Source: Vanrija pseudolonga
Lineage: Eukaryota; Basidiomycota; Tremellomycetes; Trichosporonales; Trichosporonaceae
DNA: 64,000 bases
Direction: 5' to 3'
NCBI RefSeq assembly: GCF_020906515.1
Contig: NC_085855.1
Span: forward strand, 1,798,001 to 1,862,000
Positions 53,789-62,296 of this stretch are shown here, piece by piece (positions within the stretch are counted from its first letter, which is position 1; the number at the start of each line of letters is the position of its first letter). Below the pieces are notes generated by a model, which was not told where the DNA came from, ran no database searches, and was given only the letters and a program-made list of their open reading frames with translations. Made by a program: the position numbers and the translations under genes.

Positions 53789-54782
53789 CTACTCATCCTT
53801 GGACAGCGGGATCGGGCTGACGCGGATCCACGAGAGCGTCGTGTCGGGCGTCCAGTAGCCCGCCATGGCGGCCCAGATGCCGCATGCGGCGGCGACAAAG
53901 CAGAAGCCGTAGCCGGCCTTGGAGACGTGCTTGTTGGCCGTGAGGTCGCCGCAGCCGATGAGGAGGAAGGCGAAGAAGGCGGCGGACTAGCCGAAGGAGC
54001 GAGCGTCAGCGAGCGAGCGAGGCGGGTGGGGGTTGAGATGGGGCAGTGGCAGGACACCAGTCGAAGGCCATGCCCCGCGCCGCGACTCACCAAGCAAGAC
54101 ACAATAGCCACAGACGACCGCAACGCCGCGAGAATAAACAGCACCATGATGCACGCCCACACGATGAGGAAGATACCGATCGCGTACTCGAGCTCCTCGG
54201 TCGGCTTGCCCGTCGCCGGGTCGGTGAAGGCTGCGATCACGCCAAAGGTGGGGATGAGGCAGCAGGCGTAGGAGAGGGCGAAGGAGCCGAAGGTTAGGAA
54301 CTGCGGCGAGCGAGCGTTAGCGAGCGGGCCGTGGGGGTGGGTGGGCACGGCGAGCTCGAGCGTAGCTCGCGCTCATCGACCGCGCCCTCGCGCATTCGCT
54401 TCGCTCATGCGCTCGGCCTACTCACGATGGTCGCACTAAACGTGTTACCGATAAACATCTCAAACCACCCAATGAGGTTCTGGCACACGCCGCCATAGAA
54501 CACGAGCAAGGGCACCACGACGTTCGGATGGCGGACATGGTGCGCGCCGAGGCCGTACAGCCCGAACAGGAGGAAGAGGGACGCGAAGGACAAGAGGCCA
54601 GCAGGCATGGGGTTGCCGACGCGCCGGTGCTGCTGCGGGATACCGGGCTGGCTGAAGTCTGCGGGATGGCCGCCGGGCGTGATGACGCGCTGGATGCGGG
54701 CCGCCTTCTCGAGGTCGCCGGCGCCGTAGTATGTTGGCGTGATTACGCTCGGCGTCGAGTCTTGGGCTGTCGGGGCGGACAT
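53789..54782 (-). CDS. GPR1/FUN34/YaaH-family acetate-type transporter
   Basis: Plasma-membrane transporter of acetate or similar short acids (Ato family). Exons 54782-54426, 54300-54091 and 53986-53789 give 254 residues, all phase 0. Hydrophilic N-terminus to about residue 55, then the family signature NPMPAGLLSFA, six helices (SFASLFLLFGLYGLG, VVVPLLVFYGGVCQNLIG, GSFALSYACCLIPTFG, AIGIFLIVWACIMVLFI, FFAFLLIGCGDL, YGFCFVAAACGIWAAM) and the FGS motif of helix 4. The C-terminus is short (RVSPIPLSKDE). Introns are 125 and 104 bp. ATACATAAGG on the minus strand at 54836-54848 is a possible TATA element. Its neighbour is an acyl-CoA synthetase on the same strand, so uptake and CoA activation may be linked (inference). 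Confidence 0.94.
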
Positions 54783-55641
54783 TGTATCGGCTGCGTGGGA
54801 AGGTTAGTGAGTGCGGCAAGGGCATGACGAGGCCGCCTTATGTATCCCGACTTGACGCGGGCTCGACGACGACGCAAGCACCACCATACCCGTGCCACAC
54901 CACAACGTCAACAGAGCATTGATCGATCGCGCTAACGACCCCCCCGCCGAGCCCCGCCCGCCAAGATGCCACAAAAAGACCCACTCTCCCACCGGACTCG
55001 CCATATCCACCCTCCGGGCCTAGTATGCCGAAAATACACTCGCGTGCCGCGGGCCTCCGCCCGCCACAACCACGCCTACCCCGCTGTCCTGCGATATCTA
55101 TCGGCTTTAGATAAGTCGGCGCTTCCGACCCCGTGAGAATAGCACCGGGTCGGAGGGCGCTGGGGTGGGGATGCTGGCACTCGAGTCGAACCACCCACCG
55201 CAGCACGGCAGTTGATTGCGATATCCTCGCAGCAGCATGTCGCTTGGCTCGTTGTGTCCGGCTCGGCGGCCTATTTCTGGCACCTCGCGTCTGGGGTTCG
55301 TGATGTGGGGTGGGGTCCTGCCCTGCTAGGTTAGTCGCGCGCGCTGCTTGGCGCCGTCTCCTGCTCCCCTTGCCGACCGACCCCGCATCACATCCCACCA
55401 TTCCATTCGTCACATACAACCATCTAGACATATCGTGCCCTAACTCTTGAGCTTGTAGCCGTCCCCCCGGGGGGGTTGGGGTGCGGCGATCTCCGAGCAC
55501 CGAGCCGGGGCCCGCCATCGCTGGCCGGCTTCCGATACAATACTGATCTCGAACGGCGCCCGCTCCGCTCGCCAGCCGCTCGCCCGCCATACAGATCTCG
55601 CAAGTCGCCGTTCCGCCCAGCCCCGCTCGCTCGGCTGGGGC
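54783..55641. other. Intergenic: promoter of transporter, 3' flank of synthetase
   Basis: 860 bases, high GC, with an unsupported open frame on the minus strand at 54838-55590. No gene or RNA called. Confidence 0.4.
54836..54848 (-). promoter_or_regulatory. TATA-like element of the acetate-type transporter
   Basis: CCTTATGTATCCC on the plus strand (GGGATACATAAGG on the coding strand), 54-66 bases upstream of the start at 54782. Confidence 0.35.
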
Positions 55642-57667
55642 TTACAACTTCGCCTCGGCCTTTTCGCCCTCAAACTCCTGCGTCGCCCGAGCGCGCAGAT
55701 CCTTGCGCAAGATCTTGCCGCTCGGCGACTTGGGGATCGCGTCGACGAGCACCACGCCACCGCGCAGCCGCTTGTGTGGGGCCACGCGGGCCGCGACCCA
55801 CGCGTCGACCTCGCGCCGGAGGGCGTGGCGTGCGGCCTCGGTCGTCGCGTTGGCCGAGGGTGCGGGGACAATGTAGCCGCTGCGGGGGCGGGTTAGCGTG
55901 GTTCGGGGGAGGTTGGATGGAGAAGTCAGGCGGAGGGTGCCCCGCTCAACTTTCACCTGCTGGATGCGCCGTACTCACCGCGGCAGCTCCGTCGCCTGCG
56001 ACTCGTCCCACACGCCAACTACACCCGCGTCCACAATCTTGGGGTGCGAAAGGAGCAGCGCCTCGAGCTCGGCTGGGGGCACCTGGAAGCCCTTGTACTT
56101 GATGAGCTCTTTCAGGCGGTCGACGACCCTGTGGGTGTGAGTGATTGCTCATGTGTTTAAGCCGGCACGAGGACAGGAAATGGGTTGAAAGATGGCTGAC
56201 AGCGGTCGTGCCCAGCCATCCCACTTCCCTCCCCTCCCTGCGCTCAGGTGCAACACCACTCACATGTAGAACCCGACATCGTCGACAATCAAGACATCGC
56301 CCGTCTTGTACCACCCACCCGGGGCCATGGTCTTCTCCGTCGCCTCGGGGTTCTTGTGGTAGCCCTTCATGACGCTCGGCCCGCGGACCCACAGCTCGCC
56401 GCGCTCGCCCTCGGCCGCGTCCTCGCCGTCCTCCTTGACCAGGCGCGCCTGGTACGTGGGGATCAGGCGGCCCGTCCACGCGCCGCGGCCCTCCGACTCG
56501 TTCCACGGCGTCGCGTGAACCACGGGCGTGCACTCGGTCATGCCGTACCCCTGCGTGAGCTTGATGGCGGGCATCTTGGCCGTAAACATTGCGTGCAGCT
56601 CGCCGCTGAGCGGCGCGGCGCCGCACATGAGCGTCTTGAGCGACGACAGGTCGTACTTTGGCACGTTGGCCGAGTGGAGGAGCAAGATGATGACAGGCGG
56701 GACGACGAGCGCGTGTGTGACCTTGTACTGGGCGGCGTCAGTGAAATCTAAAGGCTAGCATACCTTCTGGATAGCGTTGAGCGCGGCGACCTCCTCGAAT
56801 CGCGGCAGGACGACGACGGGGATGCCGGCGATCCACGGCTGGAGGAGCACCATCGTCAGGCCGTAGATGTGGCTCATAGGCAGGAATCCCAGCACGACGT
56901 CGTTCTTGCCCGTCGCGAACTGGCCGTAGCTCGCCTCGACGGCCTCGAGCTGGCTCGTCATGTTGTTGTGCGTCGTCATCACGCCCTTGGGGAAGCCTGT
57001 CGTGCCGGACGAGTAGCACAGCCACTGGGTGTCGAACACCTGATCGCCGTCGAAGCGCTCGGCCTTGCTCGGCGCACCGAAGAGCTCGTGCACCGTCTTG
57101 TACGCCTTGTGTTCTGGCTTACGGCGCGACGCAGGCGTGAGGAGCACGACACGGTCGGCCTTGAACGGCAGCTGGAGCTCCTCGCGCGCCTTGTCGAACA
57201 CGGGCAGCAGGTCGGGGTGGAGGAAGATGATCTGCGAGTCCGAGTTGTTGACCTGGTACGCGATCTCGTGCGGTGCGCTGGAGTGTCAGCAAGCCTTATC
57301 GCAATCCGCCCGCCCTCGCCACTCACTATGCCGCGTTGGCCGGCGAGATCGTCACGCCAGCCGCCATGAGGCCGTACGCTGCCTGCACCCACTCGAGGCT
57401 GTTCAGGCCCCAGAGGCATGCCGTGTCCCCGCGCTTGATGCCGAGCCCGCGCAGGCCAGTGACGAGGCGCAGCGCGCCGTCGACAATGTCGGCGCGGGAG
57501 AGGACGCGGCCGTCCAGCCCGTCAATGTACGCTGGCAGCGAGGGGTCATGCTCGGGCACGGCGCGCGCCCGGCCTGGCTGCGGCACGAGGTACTCGAACA
57601 GCCCGAGTTTCGGCAGCTTGAGCGGCGCGTGCGCGTACGTTGTCTCGTAGATTGTCTGCTTGCCCAT
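55642..57667 (-). CDS. 4-coumarate-CoA-ligase-like acyl-CoA synthetase, peroxisomal
   Basis: ATP-dependent CoA ligase of the adenylate-forming (ANL) family, activating an aromatic or fatty acid. Exons 57667-57327, 57277-56764, 56727-56264, 56128-55979 and 55879-55642 give 568 residues with consistent phases. Motifs in order: [18 protein letters not shown] (P-loop-like A3), [36 protein letters not shown] (A5), [28 protein letters not shown] (A7), [20 protein letters not shown] (A8) and [14 protein letters not shown] with the catalytic Lys (A10). It ends EAKL, a peroxisomal targeting signal type 1 (AKL). All key residues are present. A TATA-like AAATAAAA lies about 50 bases upstream. Substrate not determinable from sequence by eye. 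Confidence 0.94.
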
Positions 57668-58615
57668 GGTGTTGATGGGGTGGTGAAGGGGAATGAGCAG
57701 CGTGTTCGGAAGGCTTTTATTTGGGTCTTTGGAGATTGTTGTCGTGGTCAATGGGTTGTTGCTCGGCCCGGAGCTCGACAATGGGCCAGGAGGATGGCAA
57801 CACGGCTAAAGACTTAAGCGTTGGTGACTGTTGCTAGCGCGGTATGCAAGACAAGGGGGCAAGGTCAGCGTAAGGCTGCTCACGTAGGCAATCATCAAGC
57901 AATGCCTATGTACAGCGCGCAGCGGTCACCCGGAGTTGAGCGAGCGAGCGTTGGCCGGAGGTCGGCGACTGACTGTGGTGGCTGCCAAGCGGTCACGAGA
58001 ACAACAAACCCCACAATGGGGGGGACATCCGGTCCGAGGCGCCAGCACTTCCGGAGGGCGCGCGGCGCGGGGCCAAGTAGCCCCACAACGCACACATCTA
58101 ATCTGCCAGTCCTCCTCCTTCCGATGCACGCTCTCCTGCCCTCCCGCGGCACAGACGAGTTGCTTGCACCAGCATGCAGGATGCTTGCTTCGCTTGCACG
58201 CTCGTCGGGTACTTGATTTCTCGCTTTTGGCGAGGTTGACAAGCGGAGCGAGGGAGAAGGAAGTGGACGACGACGGCATCCCGCTACTGCGGGGGGCGGA
58301 CGGCAGGCGACCGGGCCGCCGATCGGAAGTCGCGCCGAGCGGCCATGGTGCGCCAGTGGGATCCCCACCACCTCCCCTTCATAATCGAAGTCATCACCAC
58401 TACCACAGCCTCCCTCCGCGCTGTCTGCGACGACGCAGTGCACGTCGCCACGACGTCGGTGTTACTGGTCGCGAGCACGCCCCCGCTCACGCCTTCGGAC
58501 CCGTGTTTCGGTGCCTGGATGTGTCTCGGCATACCGACCCACAAACTCGACTCGAGTGGGCGAACAGTGACATCCATCCATCTTGCTCACTCTTCACTCA
58601 CCCAACCCACTCACC
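57668..58615. other. Divergent intergenic region
   Basis: 950 bases between a minus-strand start (57667) and a plus-strand start (58616). The last 60 bases are CT/CA-rich, a usual leader. Open frames in both directions (57936-58835, 57895-58443) have no support. Confidence 0.45.
57715..57722 (-). promoter_or_regulatory. TATA-like element of the acyl-CoA synthetase
   Basis: TTTTATTT on the plus strand (AAATAAAA on the coding strand), 48-55 bases upstream of the start codon at 57667. Confidence 0.4.
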
Positions 58616-59755
58616 ATGCCCGCGGCCGTTACCATCGACCACAGCGCGTACCCGCACATCATCTCACGGATCCTCACGTACGCCGACCTCGAGACGCAGA
58701 ACGCGCTCGCGCGGACCTCGAAGGCCTACTACGACGCGTTTGACGCAACCGCCAGGCGGCACGTCGTCGTCCGTACGCGCGGAGACACGGTCACGATCGG
58801 CACGCGCGTTGGCGGGCGGCACCGGCGCTCCATGACGGTACCGTACCAGAAGCCGTCCAAGTACGCCCCCGAGCAGCGGAACGCGTTCTACAAGTTCCTG
58901 CGGGAGGGGGTCACGGGCTCCGAGGTCACCGACGTCGAGTACCCCGCACACAACATGCTCACGTGGGGCCAGTTCCGGGCGCCTGGCGTCGCGCGCGTCC
59001 ACACGCTACGCGTCGTCGCCACGTCGTGCGTCCCCGCCCACCGACTGTCCCACTACGCCTGGAGCGTGCGATATCCCCAGCCGTTGAGCACATGTGACTC
59101 GCTCGTCGTCTTCTCGCACATCAACCCCCCGTCGTCGCGCGCAACCGGGGACGAACCGGACGCAGACTACTACGAGCTCGTGGGGGAAGATTACCCCAAG
59201 TACGTGTTCAACAGCCGCCACCGGCTCGTCATCAACATCGACATCCCGCCCGACGCACAGCAGCGCCCGCACCGCAACCGCTGTCAGCTGCTCTACAACC
59301 CACGCGCGGGCACGACAGGCGACACCGACTACCGGTCAGAACAGGTCATGGTGTTCCGAGCCACGGGAGCGCACGTGCGGCAGCAAGATCCAGTCCGCGA
59401 TCCGTGGTGGGAGCCCATCGCGCTCCGGCTTGCGAAGGACATTCGCGCGAGCTGCAGGTATACCTTTGTCGGCGCCGACGCGTTCCAGCCGCCGATGGCA
59501 CTTGGTGACAATGGGGAGATCGTGGCCAGCTTTGAGGACATTGTGCGCGGCGAGCATCACAAGCTGGTAGGTGCCGGCTCTTCACGTGTGGAGGGACGCT
59601 TCTGATATTTGCAGCACACTCAGGCATTGGACGAGGAGGAGGAGGAGCCCGACGCGGTGGAGCCGACTGCGCCGCCCACGTTCGACTTTGTAACCCGCGA
59701 CCAGTATCGCGCCAGTGTCGGCGAGGAGCAGTTTGCAATCGACACGGGCGTGTAG
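58616..59755 (+). CDS. F-box-like protein (family member 8)
   Basis: Exons 58616-59566 and 59615-59755 give 363 residues, phase 0. Start MPAAVTIDHSAYPHIISRIL leads straight into the box, followed by NALARTSKAYYDAFDATARR and HVVVRTRG. Middle: VARVHTLRVVATSCVPAHR, DSLVVFSHINPPSS, RLVINIDIPPDA, QVMVFRATGAHV, YTFVGADAF. The second exon is acidic (LDEEEEEPDAVEPTAPP) and ends with the C-terminal box FVTRDQYRASVGEEQFAIDT. Splitting the C-terminal box into its own exon is shared with member 7, as is the ending (V-G-[DE]-E-Q-F-x-[LI]-D-T-x-V). SCF function inferred only. Confidence 0.8.
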
Positions 59756-59865
59756 AGTTGGGACTGCGTATAGATGCAAATAGAGGGCGTGCCAGGCAGT
59801 CAGAGTAGCCAATGCTTCAGCGGCTCTGTCCTTGCGGCAACTAACTAGTATCAGTGTGTGTGTGT

Positions 59866-59880
59866 GGGGGGGGGGGGGGG
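59866..59880. repeat. TG repeat followed by a G15 homopolymer
   Basis: A short TG run (about 59854-59865) followed by 15 G. It sits just after the F-box-like gene and just before a relic coding stretch. Prone to slippage; the exact length may vary between reads. Confidence 0.8.
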
Positions 59881-59884
59881 TTGA

Positions 59885-60121
59885 ATGCACTACCCCGATG
59901 TCGAGGCGGTCGATGTCTTTGAGCGCGCCGCCAAGCCCATAAAGGGCCTGTGGTGGGACGAGCAGGAGGAGCAAGAGCCCGACGAAGACGACGAGAGGGG
60001 TTTTGTGTGGTCGTTCAAAGCGTCCGCGTTGGGCAACCCCAACTTCCTCTAGCACATGAAGGAGGCGCGCGGCTTGCAGTTTGATAGCAACGAGAACGAA
60101 GCGAGTGGCGAGGACGTCTAA
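59885..60121 (+). pseudogene. Relic coding stretch, unknown gene
   Basis: From ATG at 59885 a protein-like frame runs for 55 codons (MHYPDVEAVDVFERAAKP, then GLWWDEQEEQEPDEDDERG, then WSFKASALGNPNF) to TAG at 60050. The same frame continues with coding character (HMKEARGLQFDSNENEASG) to TAA at 60119. Composition (Trp-Trp, acidic run) is unlike random GC-rich frames. It could be the last exon of a lost gene, or an exon pair with an intron I cannot find. It begins right after the G15 tract. No family recognised. Confidence 0.4.
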
Positions 60122-60723
60122 CGATGTTAGGCATGTTGGGGTTGCGAGCGAGACGAACGAGCGAGCTCGTTATCTGTCGGTCGCCGTGTCGCCGGGTCCT
60201 AACTACTCTTGGGCCAGCAACAACTGCCCAACTCGTGACGTGAAACAGGTCCGATTCCGAATGTCTTGAGAAACCCGTCCCGTCACGTCACACATGACGT
60301 CGGCACCTCGCCTCGCCACCTGCCGGCATCGTCGTCTCGGGCTCTTCCATTCCATCTGCAGCAGGTGTAAAATGCGTAAATTAATAAGAGTTAGAGTTAG
60401 CGGGGCCAGGTCACGTCAGGTCAGCAGCACCACCCTCCCGAGACACTGCTTGCTTGCTGCTTGTGGCGAGGGGGGATCTGCGTGGGAAGACGAAACGACG
60501 TTGGAGCCACTCGGGCGAGCACTACACGACGAGCGCTGCGGCGGCGAACTGTCACGGCGTTCCGGCATGGTGCCTTTGTTTACGCTCAACCATCTCACAT
60601 GACGTGCGGTCGTCTGTATCGTAGTAACGCGCGAGCAGCTTGTTAATATAAGTCGCCACCGGGGTTGCCTGCGCTGCTTGTCAACATGCCCCTCACACGA
60701 CTCGGCCACCCAGTCCACCCAGC
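60122..60723. other. Intergenic: promoter of member 9
   Basis: 600 bases without supported genes. A TATA-like TTAATATAAG lies at 60643-60652, 72-81 bases upstream of the start codon at 60724. Confidence 0.45.
60643..60652 (+). promoter_or_regulatory. TATA-like element upstream of F-box-like gene
   Basis: TTAATATAAG, 72-81 bases before the ATG at 60724, in GC-rich surroundings. Confidence 0.4.
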
Positions 60724-61848
60724 ATGTCGAAGCCAGACTCATCAACAGTAGCGTACCCCACGCCCCCGCCATCCGCGCACAGCTCGCCACTACCAACCCC
60801 CACCTCCCTCCCAGACCTAGCGCTTGATCACAACGCGTTCCCGCACCTCCTGGACGCGGTGATCGCCGCCGCCCCACCCGCCTCGCTGTTAGCCCTCCGC
60901 GCGACCTCACGAGCATGCTACGCCGCCGCGACACGGCGGCTGTACGCTCACGTTGTGGTGAGCGGCCACACGCCGCTGTCGTCCATCACCCTCCGCACGC
61001 CTGGTGATGTGGGCAGCCTCACGCTCGGCGGCGTCGGGTGGGGCGCGCACAACGAGGTCGACCCCGAGATCAAGCCGCTCATATGTGCGCATACGCGCGT
61101 GCTTTCGCTCGCGTCGCACGTCGACGAGCGGATACTCGACGGCTTGGCGGGCTTGTTTGAGGCGCGGCCGACTATCCGCGTCTTGTCGCCTGCGTTCGGG
61201 ACGCGGCTGGGCATCCTCGCCGCCTCGGCACCTTCGATAGTCATCTTCGCGCCCCTCCTCGAGCTCTGCCACCTGCCTATTCCGCTCGCACTGCCACGCT
61301 TCACCGAGCGCATGGTGCTCAACATATCGTTCAGCGAGGACACGGCGGCGCGTGCAAGAAAACCTGCCACCGGGTGGGTGCTAGCGCGGCTCGCAGAAGC
61401 GCACGGGGTCAAGGAGCTCGTGGTGGTCTTTACACGCACTCCCGCAGCGTCACAGCGTCACGCGAGCCCGCTGTCCGGGTGGTGGAGCGACTCGGGGCTG
61501 CGACTCGGCCTGCTCGACCACGTGATAGGCTCGATCGCCGCCCAGGTCCGCTGGACGCGGTGTACGTTCGTCGACTTGGCCGAGGTCGACCCCGAGATCG
61601 TCGGCCTCGTGCCAGGCGTCCCAGGCACCGAGGTAGTCAAGGCTGTTCAGCATGTAGTGGACGCTGCTATCTCTGACGCGGTGACGAAGAGTATCGTGCT
61701 CGCTGCGCCAAGAGACTCGGGGCTCGTGCCCCTCGACCATGGGGAGATGAGGGCGAGGGTACGCTACTTGACGCGGGAGGAGTACCACGCCGACGTGGGT
61801 GCGGAGCGGTATGCACTCGAGGCTGACGAGGAGGTCGGCTTGTTGTAG
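60724..61848 (+). CDS. F-box-like protein (family member 9)
   Basis: Single exon, 374 residues. Pro/Ser leader (YPTPPPSAHSSPLPTPTS), then the cleanest box of the family: DHNAFPHLLDAVIAAAPPA, LLALRATSRACYAAATRRLY, AHVVVSG. Central strands: HTRVLSLASHVDERIL, SIVIFAPLLELCHL, RMVLNISFSEDTA, KELVVVFTRTPAA, WTRCTFVDLAEVD. The C-terminal box is YLTREEYHADVGAERYALEAD. Unlike members 7 and 8 it has no intron before that box. SWIRT-type or LRR repeats are not evident; the fold of the centre is unknown. Confidence 0.8.
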   Translation: MSKPDSSTVAYPTPPPSAHSSPLPTPTSLPDLALDHNAFPHLLDAVIAAAPPASLLALRATSRACYAAATRRLYAHVVVSGHTPLSSITLRTPGDVGSLTLGGVGWGAHNEVDPEIKPLICAHTRVLSLASHVDERILDGLAGLFEARPTIRVLSPAFGTRLGILAASAPSIVIFAPLLELCHLPIPLALPRFTERMVLNISFSEDTAARARKPATGWVLARLAEAHGVKELVVVFTRTPAASQRHASPLSGWWSDSGLRLGLLDHVIGSIAAQVRWTRCTFVDLAEVDPEIVGLVPGVPGTEVVKAVQHVVDAAISDAVTKSIVLAAPRDSGLVPLDHGEMRARVRYLTREEYHADVGAERYALEADEEVGLL

Positions 61849-62296
61849 ATCCTGCTGTATGCATTGGGAGTTCTGGGGTGTGCGACTCTACTTCGGTGGA
61901 TGCTTTCATCGCCACCAAGTCAGCCATTGTGGCAAAGGGCGAGAATGTGGCGCCGCTTGCACCACATCACTCAAACAACACCATCAGACAAACAACAACA
62001 TCATCAAGAAAGAACATGGTGACGCGTATATGGTTTCGCCCAGTGTTGACTCTCCATCACTCTGAAGATGTGACCTTAAACTGGCTCTCCTCCTCCATCA
62101 TCCTGGCAATGTTTACCTTCGCCGTCCCATCAGTGCAATCCCATCAGCACGGCGAGCCCCATCAAGAAACCGTTAAAAAGGACTCCCCCTCCAGCATCCT
62201 TGCTCCTCAACCCACAACTCCCCTCTCCCTCTTACCCCCACAACCACTCTAAGAACAACCGAACTTTCACCTCTCCTCCCTGTAGGTCCATCGACG
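61849..62296. other. Intergenic: leader region of the SR-repeat gene
   Basis: About 450 bases. 62160-62285 is CT-rich (CCCCCTCCAGC, CTCCCTCTTACCCCC) and ends CCTGTAG just before the next ATG, so a leader intron is possible. The plus-strand open frame at 61878-62252 is unsupported. Confidence 0.45.

Noticed and set aside
55160-55200. GGTTCGACTCG on the minus strand resembling a tRNA T-loop
   Set aside because: The flanking five bases do not pair and no cloverleaf can be drawn.
54838-55590. 250-codon minus-strand frame between transporter and synthetase
   Set aside because: Arg/Gly-rich, no motif, no promoter; lies in the transporter's upstream region.
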